The notes: generated from the letters alone by a model not told the origin. DNA of 64,000 nucleotides from Sthenelais limicola (GCA_942159475.1 OW804096.1:143232040-143296039), one strand, 5' to 3'. Positions 1-10,750 are shown, counted from the stretch's first letter. A program made the numbers and translations.

Positions 1-398
1 CAGGTACAAGGAGAAATTTGTAGACACCTCACTTTTCTCTCTACATTGCTTAATGGCAGCCAAATAGTATTTGCAGACAGTGATTCCACACGGCCTAGCA
101 TGGTAGCGTTCGCAGCCTGTACATAAAGGCATATTGAATTGAGTTGGGTCCAACCAAAAGTAGGTGGCCGTGTGGTCAGTTCGAAGTTGTAGTGAGGAAT
201 GACCAGAAAGTCAGGTGACAACCACTGGCGGGAAGCTATTCAGGTTGCGCCACATATATTCCTATATGCATACATATTGTACACATTTACAGTTTACATT
301 AATAGATTAATGCTTCCTGAGGGCAAAACACTAATGCTGTCCCATAGGTGAGGTATTGTCTGTCTCTGCTGCAGCATATGTCACTCTATATCATATAA
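1..398. other. No gene or known repeat seen
   Basis: AT-rich sequence without a coding pattern or a match to the repeat families of this window. Confidence 0.5.
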
Positions 399-634
399 GG
401 GTCAGATTTCCAGAAAATGTACAATTGGCACTTCTCCACATTCAGTAAATTCTGCTAAATTAGGCTGAAAAAATGGCCAATACTAGGTAAAATTGAGTAT
501 ATTCGGCATTGCATTGATTCAAGCAATCTGTTTGGTTAGGTTGAACTGTATTTTGAACTTTATTTTCATCTGAAATTTGGGTTATTTGAGAAGATTGGCG
601 AAGTTGAATTGTACATTTTCTGAAAATCTGACCC
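399..634 (+). mobile_element. R1 MITE, type A
   Basis: Both inverted ends are present and the copy is flanked by a perfect ATAA duplication (395-398 and 635-638). Confidence 0.9.
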
Positions 635-742
635 ATAAGCCTTATTTATGTCTTGTTGTTTGTCATGCCCAGCCCTCCGCAGCAGATTAAATTAACCTGC
701 TTACCCTTGTGATTGACTTTGTTTGCTGGATCGTGGGAGACA

Positions 743-840
743 TGGTTTAGGGATTGTTTGGCCAGTACAAGGTTAGGCGGAGGAACATAGACCTGGTTTA
801 GGGATTGTTTGGCCAGTACAAGGTTCGGCGGAGGAACATA
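743..840. repeat. Two-copy tandem repeat, 51-bp period
   Basis: The block beginning TGGTTTAGGGATTGTTTGGC and ending GGAACATA occurs twice in a row with very few differences, so it is a recent local duplication. Confidence 0.85.
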
Positions 841-874
841 TTTTAGGTCAGGTTACCAAGGTTCTCTACAACCA

Positions 875-1098
875 AGGGTCTGTTGTATAAGCTAAGGAAG
901 GAATCTTCTGTGAGAATTCAGGACTACACTTTTTTCCATTTCTTTGATGGGTTGGAAGAACAATTCCTACCCACTATTGAGTATCTAGGCTAGTCCTACC
1001 GGCTGGGAATTTTACACGTAGGAAGGAATGTTTCTCCTCCTTACAGGAAAGGAATTGCTGTAAAAATGGCTTTCCTTAGCTTATAAATCAGAGGCCCG
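875..1098. mobile_element. R6 element, copy 1
   Basis: The left end GGGTCTGTTGTATAAGCTAA is mirrored on the right by CTTAGCTTATAAATCAGAGG followed by CCC, giving inverted ends of about 24 bp with mismatches. The interior and right flank (922-1138) are duplicated at 1607-1827. The superfamily is not identified. Confidence 0.6.
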
Positions 1099-1138
1099 GG
1101 GCTGAAAAGAACAAGGTCCCTCTCTATATACAGTGAGA

Positions 1139-1510
1139 TTTCAGGACTTTATTACACACATGAGCAGTTAGAAAGGTGCAGTTTGGGGGTGCAATTTGGT
1201 TGATCCAAACTGTTCACGAGAACAGTTCGGGCAAAGACGTAATCTCATTGGCGCAGTGTAGGCCTGACCTACAAACCTGAAACAAATGACGTCGTCCCCG
1301 ACCGTGTAATTTAGGCCTACAAGTAACCATGCTACGGCCCCTGACTGTGGTGTACACAATATACACAAGTGGGAGGGTCGTCAGGAAAGTTAGCCTACAA
1401 GTTACTGTGCTTCCCCGAGCTTCCCCGAGCGAAGATTTAGGCTAAACAAGTTGAATTTACTTTTTAACATCCATATAAATTGTGTAATAAATAGCAAATG
1501 GCACGATGGA
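1139..1510. other. No gene or known repeat seen
   Basis: Spacer between the two R6-related blocks. CTTCCCCGAG occurs twice in direct succession near 1410. Confidence 0.4.
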
Positions 1511-1602
1511 GGGTTCAAACTGATCGAGACACATCAGAAAACGGGACAAAGCGTGAAGGGGTGCGTTCCCGTTTTCTGATGTGTAAAGATCAGTTTGAAC
1601 CC
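1511..1602. repeat. Near-perfect hairpin
   Basis: Arms of 36 bp (1511-1546 and 1567-1602) are inverted copies with three adjacent mismatches and a 20-nt loop. The arm starts GGGTTCAAACTGATC. No target duplication is obvious. It could be a small foldback element or a snapback duplication. Confidence 0.85.
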
Positions 1603-1606
1603 AAAC

Positions 1607-1827
1607 ACTTTTTTCCCTTCCTTCGATGGGTTGGAAGAACAATTCCTACCCACTATTGAGTATCTAGGCTATTCCTACCGGCTGGGAATTCTACACGTAG
1701 GAAGGAAGTTTGTCCTCCCTACAGGGGAAGGAATCAACAAAAAAATTACTTTCCTTAGCTTATAAAACAATAGCCAGGGGCCCGAAAAGAACAATTTTTC
1801 TACAGGTCCCTCTCTATATATACAGTG
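1607..1827. repeat. R6 element, copy 2 (left end missing)
   Basis: Direct copy of 922-1138, sharing GATGGGTTGGAAGAACAATT and the right end CTTAGCTTATAA...GGGGCCCG plus flank down to TATACAGTG. Because the flank is shared, this is a duplication of genomic sequence and not just a second insertion. Confidence 0.75.
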
Positions 1828-2000
1828 GAACTTCGTATAAAGACCACCTCTCTATAGAGACCACCCCTCTATTAAGACCAGTTTCTCTCAGTCCCGAATT
1901 GCTTTCCTCTTATTAGATTAGCCCCTCTAATGAGACCACCTCGCTATTAAGATCAGTTTCTCTCAGTCCCAAGGGTGGTCTCAATAGAGAGGTTCCACTG
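1823..2000. mobile_element. pogo/mariner-like MITE, CAGTGGAAC ends
   Basis: It begins CAGTGGAACTTCGTATAAAG after a TA and ends AGAGGTTCCACTG, so the ends are inverted. Internal GACCACC(T/C)CTCTAT repeats are arranged in both directions. CAGT-N-ACCTC ends beside TA are typical of pogo/Tigger-type non-autonomous elements; the 3' TA has decayed to TG. No coding potential. Confidence 0.65.
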
Positions 2001-2131
2001 TGATTGATATACCTGCCCACTCCCCCACACAACCTACACAAACAGGGGTCACCACACACAAAAATACTCTTAGTCTAACGTCAATTTGCGGTGAAAAAAA
2101 TGACACAATATTTTACTTTCCCTATACATTT

Positions 2132-2538
2132 GTGATCCGTTTTAGGAAAATGAGTCATAAGTCACAAAATAACGATTTTGAGATATCACCATATTTGAAA
2201 AGAGGAGATCAAAGGGATTCCAATGACAGTAAACAATGGGACACTTAATATGTATTTCTATATTTTAGCTTTGATATTTTTATTTTTGAAGAAAAAGAAG
2301 TTTGCAATGTTTCTGGCTGGGTAAACCAGTAAAGTAACTAAATATACTCGATACGAAGGCCTTCAAAACGCAATGATATATTTAATACAATGTCCCGAAA
2401 TTTGTTACATGGATTTATATGACTATAAGTGCTACACCCTATAAAAATCAGAACATTTCAGTAAAGAGATCTTGTGGATAAATCACTTCAAAAACATCAT
2501 TTTTGCGACTTATGACTCATTTTCCTGAAAGACATCAC
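2132..2538. mobile_element. R2 MITE, complete
   Basis: The left end is GTGATCCGTTTTAGGAAAAT and the right end ATTTTCCTGAAAGACATCAC. Flanked by a perfect ATTT duplication. Confidence 0.9.
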
Positions 2539-2790
2539 ATTTGAGATCAACATTATATTATAGCTCAGCGGCTATCTCTTTATAAAGTAATGTTCATTCC
2601 CTGTTATCTAGGTTGACAGATCTGCGTATAACGATGCATTATTGATACGCCTTCAGGGTGGTAAAGCAATGGCGGATGGTATAAATGTGTACAAATACTA
2701 CACCTTGTAGCCGGGACGTTGTGAATATTTGATCTAAATCCTGCAAAGATACAACAGGTCTTTTCAGCGTTATCAGCATTACTTGATATT

Positions 2791-2970
2791 GCTGAGTATG
2801 GGCCGTCGCTGCTGAGTATGGGCCGTCGCTGCTGAGTATGGGCCGTCGCTGCTGAGTATGGGCCGTCGCTGCTGAGTATGGGCCGTCGCTGCTGAGTATG
2901 GGCCGTCGCTGCTGAGTATGGGCCGTCGCTGATGAGTATGGGCCATCGCTGATGAGTATAGGCCGCCGAC
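2791..2970. repeat. 20-bp minisatellite, nine units
   Basis: Unit GCTGAGTATGGGCCGTCGCT. Seven units are identical or nearly so and the last two carry substitutions. It ends just before an R2 copy. On the minus strand it reads as a repetitive open frame that is not taken as a gene. Confidence 0.95.
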
Positions 2971-2975
2971 TATAT

Positions 2976-3377
2976 GTGGTGTGTTTCGGGAAAATGAGTC
3001 ACAAGTCGCAAAATTGACTTTTATCAAAGTAGATTATTTATAAGAACCCTTGCTTTGAATGTTTTCATTTTTGGAGTTCTCGGAGCTGCTAGTAGCATAT
3101 ACAGGTACCAAATTTCAAGACATTGTAATAAATCTATTTTGCATTTAGGTCATCTTATAGAGTATATTTAGCTTCTTTACTAGTAATTGTCCACCCAAAG
3201 ATATTGCAAACTCTCTTTATTTTACAAAGAATATCAAATTTGAAATCTAGAAATACTTATTAAATGTCCTTAATGTTTAATATCATTGGAATCGGCTTGA
3301 TCTCATCGTTGCAAATATGATGATATCTCAAAATCTATATTTTGCGACTTGTGACTTATTTTCCTAAAACGGATCAC
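2976..3377. mobile_element. R2 MITE, complete
   Basis: Ends GTGGTGTGTTTCGGGAAAAT and ATTTTCCTAAAACGGATCAC. Flanks are ATAT and ACAT, an imperfect duplication. Confidence 0.85.
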
Positions 3378-3424
3378 ACATATGCACGTTTGAATGGGTG
3401 GTGCGGTCAGCTGCAAGGATATAT

Positions 3425-3660
3425 GGGTCAGATTTTCAGAAAATGTACAATTGGCCTTCACTAATCCTCTCAAATAACCCACATTTAAGACAGAAATGAG
3501 CTTCAAAATGCAGTTTAACATAACAGAACTGATGCTTTAAATCAATCCGATACCAAATATACTCAGATATACCCGGTATTCTTCATTTTTCAGCCTAATT
3601 TAGGAGCATTTTCCTAAATGTGTAGAGCTGCCAATTGTACATTTTCTGAAAATCTGACCC
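3425..3660 (-). mobile_element. R1 MITE, type B
   Basis: Complete inverted ends with ATAT on both sides. Confidence 0.9.
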
Positions 3661-3882
3661 ATATCCACTGGTCAGTATGGGCTCAGGAGTATGAGCCGCT
3701 AGCCATAATGTATGGCTGTACTCATATCATACTCAAGCCATATTTAGGGGTTATACGCAGCAGTGCATAGACCCTATTAACCCCACAAACCCTTGTACTT
3801 ACAAATATGGTATTATCAACTATAGCTATAGCTAGGGACTTCAACAACATCTAGGCTATTTATTAGTAATTATATCTTAAAT

Positions 3883-4180
3883 GTGATGTGTCTCAGGAAA
3901 ATGAGTCATAAGTCGCAAAATTCTTATTTTTCAGAGTGTTTTATTCACAGGATGTCTTTGTGTGAATGTTTTTATTTTTGGGGTGCTTAACGCTGTCCAT
4001 AACATGAATACATGTACCAAAATTCAAGACAGTGTATTAAATATATTCATGCATTTCCATGGTAATCTACCGAGGACATTTAATTACTTTACTGGGTATT
4101 CTTCCCAAGAAATAGTGCAAAGTTTCTTTCCAAAAACAAAAATATCAAACTTAAAATATAGAAACACTATTAGATTATAT
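3883..4180. mobile_element. R2 MITE, right end missing
   Basis: The left end GTGATGTGTCTCAGGAAAAT and the interior are clear, but the copy stops at TTAGATTATATTAG where an R1 fragment begins. Confidence 0.8.
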
Positions 4181-4198
4181 TAGACAAATGTGCATATT

Positions 4199-4487
4199 TC
4201 GAGAGGATTGGTGAAGAAAGCGACTTGTGGGTCAGATTTTCAGAAGATGTACAATTCTCCTTCACCAATCCTCTCAAATAACCCACAATTAAGACAAAAA
4301 TGAGCTTCAAAATACAGTTCAACATAACAGAACTGATACTTTAAATCAAAGCGATACCAAATATACTCAGATATACCCGGTATTCATCATTTTTCAGCCT
4401 AATTTAGCTAATTTAATTAGGTGTAGAACTGCTAATTGTACATTTTCTGAAAATCTGACTCTTGTACATTTTCTGACGATTTCACCC
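4199..4487 (+). mobile_element. R1 relic split by a second R1
   Basis: GAGAGGATTGGTGAAG (4201-4216) and TTGTACATTTTCTGACGATT (4462-4481) are consecutive parts of one R1 right end, separated by a complete R1. The outer copy carries the variant end GACGATTTCACCC. Confidence 0.75.
4229..4461 (-). mobile_element. R1 MITE, type B, nested in R1
   Basis: Inserted into the TTGTACA of the outer R1, with a TTGT duplication at 4225-4228 and 4462-4465. The right end has GACTC instead of GACCC. Confidence 0.85.
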
Positions 4488-4489
4488 AG

Positions 4490-4884
4490 GTATGGAATCT
4501 AAATCCATCATCATAATCAGAAGCCACAACAGACATGACAGTTTCGGTTTAACTAGTAATGAACTAACGGCTCTGCTAAGAAACACTCCACTTTGTATGT
4601 GTATAGCTTATTTAACATATAGTTTGACTTATTTAACTCTAAATGCATCACGCAATACATAACTCCATGAATAATTCCGGGGATCCATTTTATAGAATAT
4701 ATTACGATCGCATGCATAGTTAGCACGAAATCGCGTGTAGTTATCACGGATCACATTTTGTATGGGTTTTAGGTCCTTTTTTGATTTTGAGAAAAACTGA
4801 TAAGAAAAAGATAATAGAATCTGGTTGCTGGATGCTGACAGTTTGGACCACATCCGTATAATAATTGCAACATAATAGGGTTAT
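4490..4884. other. No gene or known repeat seen
   Basis: Short open frames on the minus strand here show no recognisable domain. Confidence 0.4.
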
Positions 4885-4889
4885 AATAG

Positions 4890-5490
4890 GGGACATTGAA
4901 GGTTATATCAAGGGCGGGGGAGCTGTGAGGGAGTGAGGGAGTGAGTGAGATTGGTTGCTTTACGCCCTTATCAACACATTGAAGGTTATATCAAGGGCGG
5001 GAGAGCTGAGAGTGAGTGAGTGAGTGAGTTGCTTTGCGCCCTTATCAACACATTGAAGTGTTATATCAAGGGCGAGAGAGCTGAGAGTGAGTGAGTGAGT
5101 GAGTTGCTTTGCGCCCATATCAACACATTGAAGTGTTATATCAAGGGCAGGAGAGCTGAGAGTGAGTGAGTGAGTTGCTTTGCGCCCTTATCAACACATT
5201 GAAGTGTTATATCAAGGGCGGGAGAGCTGAGAGTGAGTGAGTGAGTGAGTGAGATTGGTTGCTTTACGCCCTTATCAACACAATGAAGGTTATATCAAGG
5301 GCGGGAGAGCTGAGAGTGAGTGAGTGAGTGAGTTAGATTGGTTGCTTTACGCCCTTATCAACACATTGAAGGTTATATCAAGGGCGGGAGAGCTGAGAGG
5401 GAGTGAGTGAGTGAGTGAGATTGGTTGCTTTACGCCCTTATCAACACAATGAAGGTTATATCAAGGGCAGGAGAGCTGAGAGGGAGGCAG
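4890..5490. repeat. Satellite of about 65-85-bp foldback units, eight copies
   Basis: Each unit runs TTATATCAAGGGCGGGAGAG, then (AGTG)n, then GGTTGCTTTACGCCCTTATC and AACA. TATCAAGGGCG and CGCCCTTATCA within a unit are inverted, so every unit can fold back. Units differ in AGTG repeat number and in presence of GATTGG. Confidence 0.9.
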
Positions 5491-5499
5491 TTTATGATC

Positions 5500-5654
5500 T
5501 TACCCAGGAAAAATCTTAGGATTTCATTTCAAATCCTGGTTTATGTTTTTGAAATAACATAAACCATGGTTTGAAATGAAGTTTTAGGATTCACCAGGAG
5601 GCCCAAATCGTGGGGCAATCGGGTACCAAATCGGTCATGTGTGCGTTGGGCTTT
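5500..5654. mobile_element. R3 foldback, decayed copy
   Basis: Shares the centre ATTTCAAATCCTGGTTTATG and right arm with the R3 copies near 15.0 and 37.0 kb. The left arm is largely lost and it abuts the satellite. Confidence 0.75.
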
Positions 5655-5677
5655 AGAGTCTTACAGTGTTTACATAT

Positions 5678-5912
5678 GGGTCAGATTTTCAGAAAATGTA
5701 CAGTTCAACTTCGCCAATCTTCTCAAATAACTCAAATTTCAGACGAAAATAAAGTTCAAAATACAGTTCAACTTAACCAAACTGATTGCTAGAATCAATG
5801 CAATGCCGAATATACTCAAATTTACCTAGTATTGACCAGATTACAGCCTAATTTAGCAGAATTTACTCAATGTGTACAGCTGCCAATTGTACATTTTTTG
5901 AAAATCTAACCC
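5678..5912 (-). mobile_element. R1 MITE, type A
   Basis: Complete, 235 bp, ATAT on both sides. Confidence 0.9.
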
Positions 5913-5954
5913 ATATATGACAACGAAGGTCGATGTAATGTAGGTTTTGTAAAG

Positions 5955-6210
5955 AGAGTCAGAAGTTAATAGCAAAGGCACAGAGAGAGAGACGGTGGTA
6001 GTTTGTTCTCTGAGTAGTACATGGAAAAATACCTTATACCCAGGCATGGTCTTAAATTTGGGTCATTTGAGAGGATTGGTGAAGACCAATTGTACGTTTT
6101 CTGAAGATCTGACCCATATAGGACAACGAAGGTAGATTGATCTAATTTAGCAGAATTTGATAGATGTGTAGAACTGCAGATTCTGATGTAGGTTTGGTGA
6201 ACAGAATCCG
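5955..6210. repeat. R13 duplicated block, copy 1, with an R1 right end
   Basis: Contains AGTAGTACATGGAAAAATAC, then an R1 right end (about 6047-6115), then GATGTAGGTTTGGTGAACA. The same order occurs at 7040-7290. Confidence 0.8.
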
Positions 6211-6216
6211 ATATAT

Positions 6217-6455
6217 GGGTCAGATTTTCAGAAAATGTACAATTGGCAGCTGTACACATAAATTTAGGGAATACTGCTAAATTAGGCTGCAATTTGGTCA
6301 ATACTAGGTAAATTCGAGTATATTCGGCATTGCATTGATTCTAGCAATCTGTTTGGTTAGGTTGAACTGTATTTTGAACTTTATTTTCGTCTGAAATGTG
6401 GGTTATTTGAGAAGATTGGTGAAGGTGAATTCTACATTTTCTGAAAATCTGACCC
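6217..6455 (+). mobile_element. R1 MITE, type A
   Basis: Complete, with ATAT on both sides. Confidence 0.9.
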
Positions 6456-6734
6456 ATATGTTCCCGTTGATATGTTTTATAAGACAGATAAGAATGGAAT
6501 AATGAATCACAAGATCCAATATATTTAACGACTCTCGCTTAATAGTCTTAGTTATAACCACTAGACAGGTACCTTCACACATCATCCTCATCTTTTTTTT
6601 TAATTTCTTTTCTATATATTTTTTGTAATTTAAATACTTAAATACAAATTGCCTGAATTTGAATTAGAAATTTCTCTGCTCTATAAGAATTGTTTAACTA
6701 AGTCAGGGCATAACGAAAACCACAATAAGTATTT

Positions 6735-6969
6735 GGGTCAAATTTTCAGAAAATGTACAATTGGCAGCTCTACACTTTTGATCAATTCTGCTAAATAAGA
6801 CTGAAATTTGGTCAATATTAGGTAAATTCGAGTATATTCGGCATTGCATTGATTCTAGCAATCTGTTTAGTTACGTTAAACTGCATTCTAAAAGTCATTT
6901 TTGTTTTAAATTTGGGTTATTTGATAGTATTGGCGAAGTCGAATTGTACATTTTCTGAAAATCTGACCC
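6735..6969 (+). mobile_element. R1 MITE, type A
   Basis: Complete, 235 bp. Flanks are ATTT and AATT, an imperfect duplication. Confidence 0.88.
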
Positions 6970-7039
6970 AATTATACCTATATTCTTGTGAGAATGTAAT
7001 TGTCTGTTAAAACCTGAATGGAATTTTGTCCCAAAAAAG

Positions 7040-7290
7040 TCAGAAGAAGAAGAGTCAGAAGTAAGTGGCAAAGGCCAAGAGAAAGAGACGGTATTGGTTT
7101 GTTATGTGAGTAGTACATGGAAAAATACCTTATACCCAGGCATGGTCTTAAATTTGGGTTATTTGAGAGGATTGGTGAAGACCAATTGTACGTTCTCTGA
7201 AGATCTGACCCATATAGGACAACAAAGGTAGAATTTGATAGATGTGTAGAACTGTAGATTGTGATGTAGGTTTGGTGAACATAGTCCGAA
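7040..7290. repeat. R13 duplicated block, copy 2
   Basis: Direct copy of 5955-6210 including the R1 right end, followed by a repeat of its own start (AGTAAGTGGCAAAGGCCAAGA). Confidence 0.8.
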
Positions 7291-7377
7291 GTAAGTGGCA
7301 AAGGCCAAGACATAACATTTATAATCTTAATTGTCTGTGATTTCAGTTTGTATTTTGATTCTAAATCGATTGATGAT

Positions 7378-7460
7378 CTTTTTATAAGGCAACGTACGAA
7401 GACATCACTGAGTGATACACTACGTTTTTTCAATTGTTCTGATAAATATTATGTAATAGG
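7378..7460 (-). repeat. Dispersed repeat shared with 18865-18955
   Basis: CACTGAGTGATACACTACGT, TTTTTTCAATTG and AATAGGCCTTTAATAC match the 18.9-kb segment in reverse complement. Probably 3' ends of the same retroelement family. Confidence 0.65.
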
Positions 7461-7469
7461 CCTTTAATA

Positions 7470-7545
7470 CAATAAAAAAAAAGAGAAAGAGACGGTATTG
7501 GTTTGTTCCTTGAGTAGTACATGGAAACACACCTAATGCCCAGTT
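7470..7545. repeat. R13 block, third partial copy
   Basis: GAGAAAGAGACGGTATTGGT and TTGTTCCTTGAGTAGTACATGG repeat the start of the R13 blocks; the rest is missing. Confidence 0.65.
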
Positions 7546-8157
7546 ATACGGAGGGTCTAGTGGTAGTAGTATAAGCAAATGGGGCAAAGTTCACGGCAGG
7601 AGAGCTTTACATTTTTTTAAAAATAAATTTTATTGAGGACATTCCCATGCGAACATGGTAATCTCATGCACACTCAATGGCAAAAATTAATTATTATACA
7701 TCAAGATATTTAATAGATTTAAATTTTAATAATCTATATTATTATGTAGACATTTACCATAATTGATGACACTTTGAGAACAATATAATTATTGTCTTGA
7801 TCAATCATGACGAATCAGGGTTTCAGATTGGATAAGGTCGCATGACGACACATACCTTTCGAGATAGTATATAATCGAATTTACCATCCTGATTTAATAA
7901 TCATTTATGTACATCTTTTTTTTTTCTTTTTTTTTCTCCAACAATCATAATGATAGAATCTCCCTTATAGAATGACTAAAAACAAGTATTTCATGTTACA
8001 TAGCAGTAAAACATTTGTTTGGATCTCTTGTGTTTTATTGTATTCATTTGAGGCTGGGATGGAGTTTCTGGCAACCTCTTTAATCGGCACACTTCACTCA
8101 TGTGAACACCCGACCCCAGTGCAACAAAGAGAGATTTGACTGTGGATAAATATATAT
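7546..8157. other. AT-rich spacer, possible retroelement tail
   Basis: Contains TTTTTTTAAAAATAAATTTT followed by ATTGAGGACATTCCCATGCG, which resembles the reverse complement of a poly(A)-type element end. No coding evidence. Confidence 0.3.
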
Positions 8158-8393
8158 GGGTGAAATCGCCAGAAAATGTACAACTCACCTTTCCCAATTC
8201 TCTCAAATAACCCACATTTAAGACAGAAATCAGCTTCAAAATGTTGTTTAACATAACAGAACTGATACTTTAAATTAATGCCATACCAAATATACTGAGA
8301 TATGCCCCAAATTTATAATTTATTTAGCAGAATTTAGCAGAAATTACTAAATATGTAGAGCTGCCAATTGTACATTTTCTGAAGATCTGACCC
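8158..8393 (-). mobile_element. R1 MITE, type B, variant left end
   Basis: The left end reads GGGTGAAATCGCCAGAAAAT. ATAT on both sides. Confidence 0.88.
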
Positions 8394-8515
8394 ATATTTG
8401 TCGTCTGTCAACACTTCATAAAAAGCTAAACTGAGTAAAGTGCTGACATTGTAAAATAAAGTAAAGTAAATTACTTCCCATGGCCCAGGTGCATTCAGTA
8501 ATCCAGGGATGATAA

Positions 8516-8737
8516 GAGTCAGATTTTCAGAAAATGCACAATCTACAGTTATACACATCTACCAAATTCTGCTAAATTAGAGTGAAGATTGATAAATATT
8601 AGGTATATCAGAATATATTCAGTATTGTATTCATTCAATAAATCTGTCTGGTTATGTTATGCTGTATTTTGAACCTGATCTTCGTCTTAAGTTTGGGTTA
8701 TTTGAGAGGATTGGTGAAAGCCAATTGTACATTTTCC
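8516..8737 (+). mobile_element. R1 MITE, type C, right end truncated
   Basis: Starts AGTCAGATTTTCAG and stops at TGTACATTTTCC. Confidence 0.8.
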
Positions 8738-8878
8738 TTTGGTTATTTATGACTATACTAAAGACCTTCCATTAGCCTATAGGCCGACCAACCTTACGGG
8801 TACCATTAACAATTTTTGATAAATTGTAGATAAACAAAACAATTACTAAAGGAGGAAAATTGAGGGACGAAAGTACTT

Positions 8879-9104
8879 GGGTCCGATTTTCAGAAAATGT
8901 ACAATTGGCAGCTCTACGCATTTAGGAAATTCTGCTAAATCAGGCTGAAAAACTGAAGAATACCTGGTATATCTATATATATTCGGTATCGCATTAATTT
9001 AAAGTATCAGTTCTGTTATGTTAAACTTTATTTTGAAGCTCATTTTCGACTTAAATTTGAGTTATTTAAGAGGATTGGTGAAGGCCAATTGTACATTTTC
9101 TGAA
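8879..9104 (+). mobile_element. R1 MITE, type B, right end truncated
   Basis: Starts GGGTCCGATTTTCAG and ends within TACATTTTCTGA. Confidence 0.82.
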
Positions 9105-9245
9105 TACAAAGCAAAGCTTGCATGACACGAATGATTTAATGGTGGGAAAACGAACTTTCAATCCTCTTTGCTGAACTCAGCGAAATGGAATACATTGCAT
9201 CCACATGGGGTGCTCCACTTTATTCCACATTTGGACTAAACCAAT

Positions 9246-10136
9246 AATAGGGGAGTTGTATGTGCCACTGCGCATGTCTGTTACAATGAATGCTGGGATG
9301 GATTCTGATGAAATCTGACATACAAATATTTGGCTAATTCTTTATCGAAAATTGCAAGAATGTTTTCATTAATATCATCAATAATATCACATTTTATAAA
9401 TGATCTATTAAAACCAAACGCATGATGGGACTTGTGTTATGGAAACATGTATAACACATGGATATTGACATTAGAGCATTGATAGATATTCCATGCTGAT
9501 CATGGCATGTTTTCTATAGATTTTATACAGTACCATTAGTCCCATAATGCCAGGGGCCCGTTGCACCACAAGTTTTTGGGTGATATTGTAGCGTTAACAT
9601 TATATTAAGGATTACGTTAAGGATATAATAACAATACGATTGTTCTAGTGTTGCATGAGACCTGTCCTATCCTTAACATGAGGCGGGCATAATGGTGAAA
9701 GTGGTGCGTTGCAACTGGTAGCAACATACCTGTACATTGTGTCTTATTTTTACATTTTTGTACAAAAGAAAATTATTTTAAATCATGAAATATACTTATC
9801 ATATATATCATCACCATTTCTGAGAAAAAATACTTTTGAAAATACTCCCTGACCCTCCCATTCTCATTATCAAATTCTTGATTCACTGGTTGCTCTATTA
9901 TCGCTCAGAAACGAGCAGACAACGGAGGTTACTTAGCACTACGATAAGGATATCCCATGCTCAAAGGCACGTTGTTAAAAACCCCCATTTAAGGACACGA
10001 AACATGACTTAAGGACACGATATTGGCTGAAAGTGTTAGGGATATTTTAAGGACACGACTTTTACTTAACGATACCTCATGCAACGGGCCCCAGGCGAAT
10101 CAAGATACAAACTGGCGGCTATGCAAGTCCCCTATT
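9246..10136. mobile_element. R4 element split by R5
   Basis: Starts AATAGGGGAGTTG and ends ATGCAAGTCCCCTATT. The interior (GATGGATTCTGATGAAATCT, TAACACATGGATATTGACAT) matches the intact copies at 41.7 and 45.1 kb. An R5 element interrupts it near the right end. Confidence 0.85.
9554..10091. mobile_element. R5, Harbinger-like MITE inside R4
   Basis: The 12-bp inverted ends are GGGCCCGTTGCA and TGCAACGGGCCC. CAG is duplicated at 9551-9553 and 10092-10094, and the uninterrupted R4 sequence there is CCATGCGAATC. Ends of this kind with a 3-bp duplication fit PIF/Harbinger. Subterminal TTAAGGA(C/T) motifs repeat. No transposase. Confidence 0.75.
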
Positions 10137-10296
10137 CAGACTAAACTTGCTCAGTGTTGACAATACGGAAGAAGGATTCTATATGCTTTGAATCACTCAA
10201 ATATTCCCAGATATATTTTATTTCTCCTATTGCGTACAGACTGCTATATCTTGTTGTTAATGTCTTATTTGTTTTGTTAACTTCTAATGATTATTT

Positions 10297-10454
10297 CTTT
10301 TCAAAACTCAGTTCAACCTAATCAAAGATTGCTTGAATTAATCCACGTCCAAATATACTCGAATTTACCTAGTATTGAACAAATCCATTCTAATTTAGCT
10401 GAATTTATTAAATGTGTACAACAGCTAATCGTGCATTTTCTGGCAATCCGACCC
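10297..10454 (-). mobile_element. R1 fragment, type A
   Basis: Interior and right end only (CTCAGTTCAACCTAATC to GCAATCCGACCC); the left end is lost. Confidence 0.7.
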
Positions 10455-10750
10455 TCATGAGAAAGTCTGTAGGTTCCTGAAAGTTCCACTTCTTTCCCCT
10501 TGTTTCAGGCATAAACTACACTAAAAACATCATTAATTTTGTGTATAAACATTTGCAGCTTTTCCCCTCTGTTCGTGTTCTGGGATCGGCCCAGTCCTTA
10601 AAGAGTAATTTATAGTCTATTTTTAGTCAGTAATTGGGGAGGCCGAATGTGGGGCGAAGTGATGCTTAAACTTAAATCGGTCAATAGCTGGGGAAAATAT
10701 TCCCGGGGGACATGCAATCTTAGAGACTTCCGGTGTGACATGAAACAACG

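Noticed and set aside
399..634. TA target duplication (mariner) for R1
   Set aside because: Copies with TTGT, AGGA, AACT, TATT, AAAT and ATTT duplications show that four bases are duplicated and TA is not required.
2779..3027. 82-codon minus-strand frame with repeated HTQQRRPILSSDGPYSAAT
   Set aside because: Produced by the 20-bp minisatellite; a tandem repeat without stops stays open by default.
2791..5490. Direct repeats considered as a CRISPR array
   Set aside because: Units are directly contiguous without unique spacers, and the context is eukaryotic.
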